A stretch of 64,000 bases of DNA, taken from the NCBI RefSeq assembly GCF_041146795.1, contig NC_135187.1, forward strand, positions 16,754,556-16,818,555, given 5' to 3'. The DNA comes from Maylandia zebra. Taxonomy: Eukaryota > Chordata > Actinopteri > Cichliformes > Cichlidae. Position 1 is the stretch's first letter. Each line of letters opens with the position of its first letter. The translations under genes were made by a program, and so were the position numbers. Positions 11,529-23,329 of this stretch are shown piece after piece. A model generated the notes under the pieces. The model was given only the letters and a program-made list of their open reading frames with translations, had not been told where the DNA came from and searched no databases.

Positions 11529-14290
11529 TGTTTAAGACAGACATTTATTTTAGAAAAAAGTGAAACTGCCCTGTAAAGACCACCGTGATGTTTTGTTTGC
11601 CTTCACAGTAACCAGTAGTCCAAACAACAGTAAAATCAATGTCTGCATGTGACTCATTTGGATTTTAATAGCCTGTAATGTGTTATTCTGATCACTGGGA
11701 AAGGGGAAAAAAGCCAATCCATCAAACCTCTCCATATAGGTCCAGACATGTGGAGGCAACAATTGTTAGGATTTTTTTCCTTTTGAATCTGCGATGTAAA
11801 CATGTTACATAAATATGTATTGCTAATTGTTAAATCCTGAATGTGTCATAGATCATTTCGTGGGCATATATAAATACTGTGTTACATAAATCCTGAAAAA
11901 GAATTTTAACCCAGTTAGGTTTTTTTCCCCCCTCTCTACACCACAAGAACGAGGCTGGTGGTAAACTGGGAATACAAAACAATAATTATTTTTCCTAATC
12001 ATAATTAACGTTTGAATGAATCAGCAAAAGTTTGATCGGCTCCAAATACGACAACAAAGATGATGAAACCTTTGCGTTAACATAGACTCGCACAGCAGCA
12101 CTATGTGAAATATCTCTACATTTTTATTGGGATTTAAAGTGTAATGCATCTGTAGCAAACACAAGACAAGTACAAGAAGCAGGAAACAAAAATCATTGAC
12201 GCTGCTGAACGTCTATCTCGGGACACCGGACGGGACACACCGTCTTCTAAATTACACTAAAACAACAACCGGGGGGAAAAAAGCCCTTCGAAGTGGAAGT
12301 GACACATCCTTACTCTTTCACTCTCAACCCTTCCTCAATCACTCACATGCACAAACACATCTCCATGGAAACTGTTAAAAGAATAGGTGGTGTGCAAAAA
12401 GACTGACAAAGCATAACATATACTAGAACTGGGGCGGTCAGCGTGAAAAACATTTATAGGTAGGGGGGGGGGGAAAAGGGAAACTTTTATAGGATCTAAG
12501 CAGAGAGGGTTCATTAAATGGGAAGGAAACACAAAATTAGGCCAGCTGTAATGTATAATAATTACATAATTTAAGTAGCTTGTCCATTTCAGACTGTGTG
12601 TTTGATTTAGATGGTGGGGGGGGGGGGGAGGCATAAAGCATCGATACACGACAAACAGCAGAAGCCTTCTGAGTAAACACGAACAAATGAAAGTTACTCG
12701 GATGTTGCGGATAGCAGAACAGAGGCGGTGGGCATTAGAAGAGGGGAGAGGACAAGAGAAGCAGTACAGCAGAGTACAGCACAGTACACCACCTACACTC
12801 GTCTCCATGGCAACTACCACACTAGAACGAGTGATAATGCAGTTCCCTCTCTTCCTATTCTGAAAACTGTTCAATTGGTACCATATGCCCTGTGCAGTAT
12901 GTGGGAGACAAAGCTTTCGCTCGTGCGCTGTTGCAGATAATACGAGGAACGGTTAGAAGTGTTAAACTGCGACGCTGTAAAATAAAATATGAAACAACAA
13001 CACTAAAGGCTAAAAATCTTAACTGCATAGATTACATCGGTCTATCCACCAGAGACGCTGGCTTAGCCCGACACTGAATTCATCATCATGGTCGCTTTAA
13101 GGGATAACTTGTTATTCTTGAATAAATGTGTTAGGTTGTTGTTTTTTTTCTTTTCTTCACCAATGTAAGTGGCAGTGTGTGGGCAGACGCCGCTTTCAAA
13201 GAGCAAGCATTGAGGTTGATAGAATTGGAAAAAGCACAATAAAATTACTTTATTTTTTTTTTCCTGTCTCCCCGACTGTGTTGGTTCCTGCTGTTGGTGT
13301 TAATGTGAAGTGACATTTTTCGTGCAACGTCATCGTTGAAATTTGCATCCTCAGAAAGTGCTGAATGCAGTTCGGCTCGGGGTGTTACTGCAAAACTTTG
13401 TGGCAACAATGCGAATATGACAATGCACAAAGCGTGCACACACATGGTGTGCTTGGTTATGATTTGGGTTTAAGCAGAAAATAACTAGGGACATTACTTC
13501 ATACACCGAATCCTCGCTCTGCCTTGCTGAATATCCCTCTTGTGGACTCATTTTGTTTTCTCAAAACTGGCTGGTTACCTCCCAAAGCAGTACAGCTGAA
13601 AAACATGAATCAATTTGTTGTTTCCTCACATCAGTTTAGAGGGATCTTTTTTTTTGGTTTACTCTCATGATTAATGCAAGGTACAGTAAGTCTGTCAGCT
13701 CAGCATATGACAAACACAGGGCGAGTAAGCCTGGCTGTCGGATGGCCTGCTGGGAGAACTTACAGATGGCTGATCTGCTTCTGCTTCCTCACTTTGCATG
13801 CGACATTGTTTGCATCTCGACTGAGAGCATCTGAACAATGGAGGAGCTTTTATCTTTTTTGACTCGTTTCTACGGTGACTTGACTCTCTTCGCTCCTCTC
13901 TTTGTAAATGTGACATTTTGGTCTTAATGGCAACTTTAAATCAGCATTCATGTGTATGTAAATGACATTTAAGTAATGAATTATTCACTTCAGTAGATCA
14001 CTGCCTTAATAAATGCACCATCTTTCATCAGGTGACGGTAATTTTAAAAAGGTCTCAGTTTACACAAGTGTTTCCGATCAGTTAACACATCCAAGGGGGG
14101 GGAGGGGATATTTGGAAAGGTGACATCCTTGTTCTCATTTCCAATACATACTTATGAGTATGCACAATGTACTTTTATAGGCACTCTTTTTCTTCTTGTT
14201 CACTTTATAAACCAATTATTTATTTATTGTTCCCTCAATGTGTTTCATTTTTCCAGCTCTAAGCAGCTTCTTTTGGAGGCTGAGCTTCAT
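11529..14290. other. intergenic, possible minus-strand 3' UTR
   Basis: No coding segment recognised. A minus-strand AATAAA lies near 12121, and the DNA above it (about 12130-13550) is less AT-rich than average, with G runs at 12467 and 12615. It could be a long 3' UTR of an unrecognised minus-strand transcript, but no coding exon for it was found. Confidence 0.25.
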
Positions 14291-14292
14291 TA

Positions 14293-14882
14293 TGTAGATC
14301 TATTCAACTGCTCGTTTACAAGTATAAGCCAACCAGTGCATTTAGACATGTAGACAGACATGTCTAGGATTTCTAGAGAGTGGTCCAAAAAGGACAAAAT
14401 ATCCACGTGTTGACGCCAGAGGTCAAAGCAGAATGGTCACACTGTTTTTGAATCAATAGGAAGGCAGCAGTAACTCACAACCACTCGTGACATCCAAGGA
14501 ATGCAGAAGAGCATCTCTGAATGCACGCTGAGGCAGCAGAGGACCACACTAGCTGCCATTTCTTTCAGCTAAAGAACAGGAAACTAAGGCTAGAATTCAC
14601 ACAGCTTAGCAAATTCTAACAAGTCACCCGATCTCGGTCCAACAGAGAACATTTGGGATTTAGTGGAACAGGAGATTCACATCATAGATGTGCAGCCAAC
14701 AAATCTGCAGTAACTGTGTGATTTTGTCATGTCAACATGGACCAAAATCTCTGAGGAATGTTTCCAGCATCTTGTTGAATCTATGCCAAAATGAATTAAA
14801 GCAAAGGGGGGGCAGGATGGTGGTGGGGGTCAAACCAGCACTGGCAATGTGTACCAAATAAAGTGTTGTTAGAGTGTGTAAT
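14293..14882 (+). mobile_element. old Tc1-like transposon copy, deleted
   Basis: Same family as 9146-9976 and 61139-62118. It begins with 'gtagatctattcaactgctc' and ends with 'gtgtaccaaataaagtg'. Inside, DNA that would encode the DLNP..E motif of the transposase is still legible near 14628-14665 (cccgatctcggtccaacaga), but much of the catalytic core is missing. It is non-functional. Confidence 0.7.
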
Positions 14883-15159
14883 ATTAGAACACAGCATTTA
14901 ATACTTACAGTGGTAGAATTTGGCTCTGTCACGTTATCTAGATAACTAAGGTTCTGCTTTTAGATTATTAAAATTTTGAAACATTTTTATAATGAATGTC
15001 ATCAGGCGATTAAAGATTTACACATTCTGAACTATCAGTACCTCATAGGTTCACAGGTTACTCTAATGCGTCAGTACAGAAGCAAATGAATGAGTTTTGT
15101 TGTCAGTGGTTTTCAAACTTACACACAAATGACCCACAGCTTGAGACTGGGAGTATACA

Positions 15160-15290
15160 AACCAAGTCTAAGGGGTAGGACGCTAGTGTATTCCTAGTGC
15201 CAGCTTCAAGCCCAGATAAATGGATGTGTAGCTTTGTGAAGGGCATTTGGTGTAAAATCTACGCCAAATCAAATATGCAGTAATATCTGC
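15160..15290 (+). repeat. dispersed fish repeat fragment
   Basis: The text 'gaagggcatttggtgtaaaatctacgccaaatcaaatatgcag' (15239-15281) resembles a common teleost retroelement-linked repeat. A second copy is at about 46340-46405. Confidence 0.5.
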
Positions 15291-16480
15291 TGTGCAGAGT
15301 TGAGATGAGCTGAAAACAAAGAAGCCTGGTTACTTATGCACCAGAACACAGACTGTTCAGAGATGCTGTGCTCAACATCATCAGGGCATTTACTGGAAAC
15401 ACAGGTAAGAATCTGCTTGAAACAAACAAGTTTTCCTGCAAAGGCAAAGCATCTGCCTGAACCTGAAACTCCAAACGAGATCAGAGACGGCTTCACCAGT
15501 CATCGATTCTGCTCCCAGGTGAAGGCTGAATGTAAATCTCCTGTGATACAGCTAAAAAACAAAACAAATTGCTGTTTCTAATAAAATAAATGTGAAACCT
15601 TTGATTATCTGAGGCCTTGAAACTTAATTAATTGTATTTGGGGGGTTTAAGAGTGCTGGGACTATGGGACATTGTGCAGGGGAGTAGTTCGGTGTAGAAG
15701 GGGTCAAAGGTTTCACACTAGTCAAGCACTCAGCTGTGTTAAGGGCTTACTCTGTCTCTCTGTGATTACACACAGAGAATAAATATAGAAAAGCTAATTT
15801 AAGGTCCCAAAGGGATCAGCAAAGCAGTATTGTTCGAGACTGAAGCTCAAGCAATTTTCTGCCATTAACAATTCAGAGAGGAGAAAAAATTTTTTTTATA
15901 AAAGCCTCACGATGAACTAGAATATACTCTGAATGCTCGATGAGACAGCCCTGTCTGCATAGAGGCAGATAGAGGAAATAAAATAAAATTTAAACTATCA
16001 GACTACACATTAAGAAAGAACCAGGAGATAAATGTGGAAGAAACTGCCTCGCTCTCACCCATAAAAGAGAATATCTTATGCTTGCTTCTGTGTTAAAAAT
16101 TAAAATGTATAACAGGAGGGAGGATTTAAAGCTTTGATCAATTAAAAGTGTCTCAGTGATTTGTCAGACGCAGACAATTAATTAAACTCCAGGGCCCAGG
16201 TTTTCCAAAACAGTCTGATGTTTTTTTTAGTTACGGTGCTGGACTGAAAATTAAAAACCAAAACATGACATTTTGCCTTCTATCACTCAAAAACAAAAAA
16301 AAAACAAATACTAAACTGTAAATTAAGACGGGCATGACAGATTAAATGGATTTTAGCCTGGTGAAAACAAAGATGATTTTATGATGATGGGCTTATTTTC
16401 CCAGTTTTTCCTGTGGTTCCCGCTGTGCAGACGTCCCATTTTTTATTATAAAGCAGAACTCGTTTAACTCTCAATTATTA
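15291..16480. other. intergenic, nothing recognised
   Basis: AT-rich sequence downstream of vps72. Nothing coding is supported. Confidence 0.4.
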
Positions 16481-16493
16481 CAAGTTCCCAAAA

Positions 16494-16499
16494 TTTATT
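16494..16499 (-). terminator. candidate vps72 polyadenylation signal
   Basis: Minus-strand AATAAA about 365 bases past the vps72 stop codon. It is the first canonical signal in a plausible 3' UTR; another lies at 16442-16447. Confidence 0.4.
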
Positions 16500-16863
16500 T
16501 TTTTGATGAGAACATTTGCAAACACAAAAGTAAAAAAAACCCATAAATCTAAAACAAACAAACTAAATAAAAAGAACAATCACAGCTGCCACTGTGCAGA
16601 TGCACGCCTTTTTCAGCTGATTTCCACACAGACTTCACAAATAAGACTTTTTACATTTTAAGGCCATGCGGCAGCTGTTTTGGTTCTACTACTGTTTGTT
16701 TTTTTTCCTTTTAGCAGCTCAGTGACAGCTCAAACCCAAAATGTCAGTTTTTTCCACTAGACTCCTCGTGAGCTGTAAGGACAGAAATAAAAACAGTGTT
16801 TTCGATCATTTCACTGAGAATTTCAAACAGAAACCAATCCTTTATCCTCTTTTTGAAACTAAT

Positions 16864-19800
16864 CTATGTAGCAGCCGCACTCTGTTTCATAACCATTTTC
16901 TGCCGGGCGCCCTTTGCTGCTGAAGAGTCAAGTACCGTCGACCCTCCTGAAGTGTTCGGAAATCCATGAGCGGCCACGTATTTGCGGTATGCTTCCCGGA
17001 TGATGCGGAAGGCTCGTGCGTTAGCGTACGGTATATCTGTGACTGGGTCTCGGTACAGCGCGGCCTTGTGGGTAACAGGACAAACCTCCTGGATGGGCAC
17101 TTGAGGACTCGTCTGGGAGCTTGGCGGGAAGGCGACCTCAAACGCTTCGTCGTCACTGAATGTTATATAAGTGCGGGAGCACAGGCCTCCGGCAGACTGC
17201 TGGGAAGGTGTGGTGGGATTCTGCGGTGCAGTCTGGGGAACGTCCTGGTCCAACCTTTGGGAATATGACAAAACCAAGAATATATGTTTTTAAACATAAT
17301 TATCAGACAGTTGTGCTCATAAGTCTACATGTCCTGGCAGAATTTATGATTTTCGGCCATTTTTCAGAGAATACGAATTATAATACAAAAACTTTTTTTT
17401 CCACTCATAGTTAGTGGTTGGGTGAAGCCATTTATTATCAAGCTGTTGTGTTTGCCCTTTTTATATGAAAAGAACGACAGAAAATACCCAACTGACCCCG
17501 TTCGGTCAATGTTTAAGCAGCAGATTACTCCAAAACAGAATCAAAAGAAAAACCAGGTAGCATCGAGTTTCTACGTACCCCTCAACATCAACATTTTCTT
17601 CTTTAAGGACTGGGTTTGAGACGAGGGGCATAAGGACTGAATGGTAACGGATGGTTGGTCCTTCAAAACGCCGCTTCTTGTGGACTTGTTTCTTCTTGTC
17701 TGCCTCCAGACGTTCGTAGTTTTCTGAAGACGTGAAGTAAAAATCAGCAACACTGATGTGTTTTGTTATACCGCACAAACAGCTTTAGGTAAAGTATTGG
17801 TGGAACTATACTGATTTACATTACAATCACGGGCTCTTCCAATCCTGATTAATAGATAATTATAATGTTCAGCTTACATAACTGGCAACGTGATACTCAG
17901 TACTCGCACATCCTGGAGTGCTTAACAGGATGCTTTCTGTCTGGTATCATTTCTGTTTTCTATGTTTCTGCTAAGACACACTAATCTCGACATTGGTTCT
18001 CTCTTTGCATAACAGGAAAGATAACCAAGAGTCCTGAATTACCCAAAGTTTGTGCAGATATTTAAAGAGTAACTCTCCAACATGTTCTCACCAAGTGATC
18101 GAATGTTGATCTCGGCTGTTATTTTCGCCTCAGCCAGCAGCTCTTCCTGGGTGAGGGGTCGGTCACGATGAGCGCCTCGTCGCCTTCGCGGGGCGTCCTG
18201 GCGTTCTTGTAAGCGCAGATTCGTCTTTCGTGTATGTTCACTGGTGGACTGTCGGACAGACTTCCGAGCTACACAAGAATTAAGAAATGCAGTGTTAAAA
18301 AAAAAAAAACAGCTGAATAAAACTTTTTAAACATGTTTGTAACTTTCCCACAATATTATGATCCATTCACTGAATGCACACAACTGGGAGGTTTATGCAT
18401 CCTTCTTTTCAAATAAAAGGAAAACACTATGGAAGCATTAGTAGGAGGTTTAGAGAAATCTTACTCTCTGCAAAATCTTGGAATTCTTGTGGAATCCTCC
18501 TTTTTGGCTCCACTTTAGTTTTCTCTGTCTTCTTCTGCTCCTCTGTTCTTTTAGGTTTGGGTTTTGGCACTTTTATTGGTTCCTTGGATTAAACAAAGAC
18601 AGAGAGCATTTTCAATTCGCATCTGTTTCACTGACATTCAGTTTGAGGAAGAAGATGAAAAACATTAAATGTTATGCTATAATCACACATTAAACATGTT
18701 CATGCCAGGAAATAAAAAATATATTAATATTAAAAACAATGCAAACTGTTATGTTAAAGGATTTTTTTTAAATCAGTTTGTTTTTAACAAATGTTAATAC
18801 ATGTCATTTGACAACCAGTGGCTTCTGTGGAGCTGCAGAGCAGTTTTAACCTTCGGCTGACTGACTGAGGTCATTTATATGTGTAAGTATGACATTTTTA
18901 AATCAAAAATCTTTCCTACAATGATTTTGTCCTTCAGCTCTTCATAGATTTTTAAAGGATTTGGCCCATCTGTGAGCCAAGGATAATGTACTGTTTAGAT
19001 ACCACTTTTCTAATCTCACTGAGTACTCCGATTCACTGCTGCAGAAGCCTTGAGGCAGATACTTAATGCCAATATGATGTGGAAAACAGCGAAACTGACA
19101 GAGATAAGAGGCTTAACTCCTTTTACCATAAAAATATAAAACATCATTAATTATATGTTAGAATATCTGGCACAGATAAAGGAAACAGCAAAGGTGAAAC
19201 AGGCACAAACAGAAACAGAGCCACTTAAAAGAGTATTTCTGTGTAAAATATAATGGGGACATTAGTGGTCCGACTTGGCCATTAGTTGCTAAAAAGCTTG
19301 TTCACCTGAGGGATAAGGAGCACATGTGTGCAACTGTACCCATGTGGGGCTGAAGGACAACACAGCGATTAAAAAAAGGTGGTAAATAGTACTTTTCCTT
19401 TTCCTTTTCTTTTAAAGGGAAAAACAAATAGTTTCCATCTTTGTTTTTCAAGTCCGCTGCAAAGTGATACATGATGACACAAGGTATTAGGGCAATTAAA
19501 TTCAGCTTAGCTCAAAGTTTGATTGGTCCTGCATTACCTTGTAAGCTTTGGTGACAACCCGACTTTTCCTTCGAGGTGCGTCCTCCTCCTGGTCACTGTC
19601 CGGCTCGTCACCCTCATCGATGTCGAAGTCACTGTCAACCTCGTCCTCTGTGTCTGAATGTTCTCCGTGATACTCATCATCTCCCGATTCCTGAACGACA
19701 AACAAATGGAGCAATAAATAAAAATCAGGAAAAGAAAAGAACAGCAGAACAAACCATCTGCAAGTAATCCGAGACATACCAGCAAAGACACCAAACACCA

Positions 19801-22029
19801 AATTTCCTCTGCATTTTTTCTAAGTGTAGTCTTCAGGCCTATTGATTAAAATCTTACACTTTTGTATCTGGCAAGTGTGTAGCTATGTATGCAAAGTCAC
19901 ATCCCATTAAGAGATTCAGTAATAAACAGATTATTTATTTTTAATAAAGATGTTTCCCCTCATTGTCAAAGCTACATCACAAAACTCAAACAAGCAGCCT
20001 TAAGCCCAAACCAGGTGCAAAGATAAATAAAATAACACAAATGCATTATGTGCACTAACAATGTGAATTTTCACATTTCTTAAAATAAATGTGGGTCATT
20101 TTGAAACCCAACATCCAACGACAGTAAAGATTTAGAAAGCAGCACAAGACAAAAATATCCCTGAAAACTGAACAGATAAAGGAAGCGTTTGCACACACAG
20201 GCACGTTCACAGTGCTTTATCAAAGTCCCAGCAGAGATGACTGAGGCATCTCAGGATCTGTTTGTGATTTTTTTATGAAGCCACTCTTGTCAGAACTGCC
20301 AGAGCTGCCGCTGCCAAATCCCCCTACACAAGGTGACCCCTGAACCAGCAGCTGTTTGAAGAAAATTAGCCACACTGTAAATTGAGGAAACAAATTAGCA
20401 TCTTCAAAAGCAAACCATAACGTGTGAGATTGCTACAGCATCAAATGTTCTGACAAACAATATCACACAACTTTCTTCTCTCTTCAAGCGTGAAGCGGGA
20501 AAAGCTGGCATCATCTAAGCTCTGTTTACAGCTGGTGTTCAAACTATAATTGTAAGGCCAGCTCTAAACTAAGTCACGGTCACCATTTCGAATGAACAGT
20601 GGCAAGACGCACTCATTTTTAGATGTGTCCTTTTAATTCACCTCATTTCTCTTATAGTTCCAAAACTGTACTCTCAGATGTGAGAACCCCAGCCTGATGA
20701 AGAGCTTTCTCCATCTATCTTTCCATTTTGTGCTGCTAATCCATGTCCAGGTCATAGGCACAGCAGTCTAAGTAGAGAAGCCCCAGACCTCCCTCTACTG
20801 GGTCTGCTCCAGGGCTACCTCCTGCTAATACACACTCAAAACACCTCCCCTGGGAGGCATCATATTCCAATTCTTGACCCACCCCAACCGGCTCCTTCTG
20901 ATATGTAAAGTAGACGCTATACTCAAATCACTGAGCTCCTCATTCTTTCTCTAAAGCCGAGCCCAGACACCATTTGGAGGAAACTGATTTCTGACGCTTG
21001 CATTTGCAATCTCGTTCTTACCCACAGCTCGTGGTCATAGCGAGGGTAGGAACACAGATCGACTGGTAAAATCGACAGCTTCGCTTTCACACTCAGTTTT
21101 CGCTCTTGTCAAAATCCAAAATCTGATGAGATTGTTTTTCAACATTACTACGGAAATGATGGCAGGAATGGTTACTGTTAAAAATCACAATCAAACACGA
21201 CTCCCCAATTACCAGTGAGAGTTAATCAACTTTTAAACCACAACCTCAGCCTAGTAGAGAGGAAGTAAGTGCTTTCAGCAATGCACTACTAAATTTATGA
21301 TACAAGACCCAATAAACCCCAACAAATATAAATAAATAAACATTTTATTGATCTGCCCTAACAAGAACATGATAAAACTAAAATAGCTTTTAAAATTGCT
21401 GTTTACATGATGCACATAACCCTTTAGTCAAGAGCTTCCTGACAAACTCTTTAAAAGTATTGAAGTATAATGCAGCGGCCCTGCCATATATGATACTCTC
21501 ATTAGGATTTAATACTAAAATAAACGTGTGAAGATGTGCTGGCTTGTCTAAAAGGTCCGGATCGTGTAATGCTGTGAGAGTCTGATTTATATCAGTGAGA
21601 CCCACTCCCAGTCATGTCAGTCTCAAAATAGTGAGAGATGTCTCCTGTACTAGTGCATGGTCAGTAGCCTGGCAGAAACTAAATTCTTCCGTTGTATTAA
21701 TGTGTAAATAATATAAATAAGTGAGTTGGCTGCCGGCTTCATTGTCGGGCAGCAAATAGGTATGAACCAATTTCCCCAAAATTGAGCAGCAGTATTTCAG
21801 GCATTGCAAAAAACAATAAACTTTGTTTTTTGCAGGCTCTAGTTATTAACACTGGAGCCGGCTAATGCTAACTCTTTATTATCGCGCTCTGTTTATCAGT
21901 TTGGTTACTCACATCGTTGAAGCCTCCGTAAGTGGTCTTGTAGAACTCATCCTCTTCTTCAGCATCCAGTAGTTTGGACATACGGTTTCCCGCAGTCTTT
22001 CTGGGTTCGCGGCCAACTGCGAGGCTCAT
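16864..22029 (-). CDS. vps72: VPS72 / YL1, SRCAP and TIP60 complex H2A.Z chaperone subunit
   Basis: Six coding exons on the minus strand: 21913-22029, 19538-19690, 18465-18582, 18092-18268, 17579-17723 and 16864-17254. Every junction is GT..AG, phases close, and the total is 1101 bp, giving 366 aa (human VPS72 has 364). The N terminus reads MSLAVGREPRKTAGNRMSKL, with the YL1 signature and the EEEDEFYKTTYGGF block. Next is a very acidic Asp/Glu stretch (about residues 40-80), which in the family binds the H2A.Z-H2B dimer. A basic Lys/Arg-rich middle follows (about 80-215, including EADKKKQVHKKRR), then the C-terminal YL1_C motif (about 293-322: EVCPVTHKAALYRDPVTDIP). The family acts in the nucleus as a scaffold and histone-delivery subunit of SRCAP and p400/TIP60. 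The start is the first ATG after an upstream CpG/ETS promoter and matches the family. lingo4 lies 1.3 kb upstream on the same strand. Nothing appears broken. Confidence 0.97.
20690..21120 (-). mobile_element. degraded LINE fragment in vps72 intron 1
   Basis: The segment from 'gcacagcagtctaagtagag' to 'cgactggtaaaatcgacagc' is a diverged copy of a very common teleost LINE-derived repeat; the blocks 'aaacacctcccctgggaggc' and 'gctcgtggtcatagcgaggg' are diagnostic to me. Any reverse-transcriptase reading on the minus strand is broken by stops. Confidence 0.55.
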
Positions 22030-22330
22030 GATTGTGGTTTCAAAATATGCTAATCAATGCTAAGCTACTTAGCTCGTTATGTTACGCTAAAAGATATAGA
22101 TCGTTTTGCGGGAACCTCTTTGACCTCGTCGTTACTCAGTATATTTGCTTAATTTTATGTTGGTGCCCATATTTTTTAGACCCTTTTAAATTCAAGGGAT
22201 ACTTTATAATTTTTCTTATAAGAGACGATAAACACTGACAAATGAAATGTACAACTGACCGCTAGCTCTCATTTAGCAAGCAACCATATCCGGGACTGTT
22301 GATCTACTTCCGGGCTAGCGGGCGGACTAA
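22030..22330 (-). promoter_or_regulatory. vps72 promoter region with ETS/GABP site
   Basis: Immediately upstream of the vps72 ATG the sequence becomes richer in G+C. It carries acttccgg at 22306-22313, the reverse complement of the CCGGAAGT ETS/GABPA consensus, and another 'tccggg' at 22289-22294. No TATA box is evident, as is usual for housekeeping genes. The transcription start is probably near 22250-22300, which is an inference. Confidence 0.5.
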
Positions 22331-22477
22331 AAGTTTATTTTAGTTGTTTGGCTTGACATAGGAAAATATAATCAATTACACAGTTAATGCGAAGCTTCTA
22401 TTAGAAAATATTCTATTCAAAAATTGTATAACTGTTTCATGAAACCGAGGTCTTCTTTTGCGCCGAGAAACGTATGC

Positions 22478-22491
22478 GTTGTCATGGCAAC
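22478..22491. promoter_or_regulatory. RFX X-box motif
   Basis: gttgtcatggcaac matches the X-box consensus RYYVYYATRRYHRC bound by RFX factors. It is about 450 bp upstream of the vps72 ATG and about 430 bp downstream of the probable lingo4 3' end. Its target gene, if any, is unknown. Confidence 0.4.
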
Positions 22492-22918
22492 TCTGTAATT
22501 TTAGCGCACGATAATGACTGCACTACTCAGCAGTCTCTATCTACTGTTAAAGTCATTTATTTATTACGCATTTATTTATTATATTTGTTTATTGTTATAT
22601 CCACCCCTTACCGTTTTAGCTGTCAGTTAATGCAGCCAGCTCCACTCATCGGTGAAGGTAAGATAAGTATTACGGTCTACTCGCCCACAATGTAAGTACA
22701 AAACTGCTTATGGAGATTTTTTTAAACCTTGCAGTTCACATCTAGACGCATTAAACCAAGTGCTGTGTGTGCTGCTCCTCACTGGATGCTGTAGTGCTGT
22801 AAATTTTTAAGTAAGTACACCAAATTTGTGAAAGCATAATCACTTTAATTTTTGTAAGTTCTTGGATAGAAAAATGTAAAAAACAAAAAACAAAAAACAA
22901 CCAACTTGCATTTCACAC

Positions 22919-22924
22919 ATTTAT
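22919..22924 (-). terminator. candidate lingo4 polyadenylation signal
   Basis: Minus-strand AATAAA about 400 bases beyond the lingo4 stop codon, in an AT-rich 3' flank. Confidence 0.35.
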
Positions 22925-23329
22925 TAAATAATAAACAGTGCAGAAATTAATCAAGAAAAGATCACATGCTACAGAAAAGAAGCTGCATAATAAACTGCAC
23001 ATTAACCTTAATATAAGGTTAATACCGCTATTGTTAGATTCTCCATATCTCATCAGTCCAAATAGTCCACCTGAAGTCCAATGTAATTGTTATTTTAAGT
23101 TTACTCTTTAATTTATTTTATCCTCATTTCCTTATTTTTTTGTGTTGCAAGATAAACATGATCATGGTTTGTCAGGTCACATTTCTTAAATGCAATTTAA
23201 AATATTATTAATTAAGACAACATGCTCATTATTATCAGATTCAAGCAAAAAACAAATAAATTGAAGCATCTTGCAGTTTATTCACTGATACCTACTAATA
23301 TCAGGTGAATATATTCTTTGCTTATTGAC

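Noticed and set aside
12335-12874. 179-residue minus frame
   Set aside because: Passes through G runs and low-complexity Pro/Ser stretches; looks like UTR or intergenic sequence.
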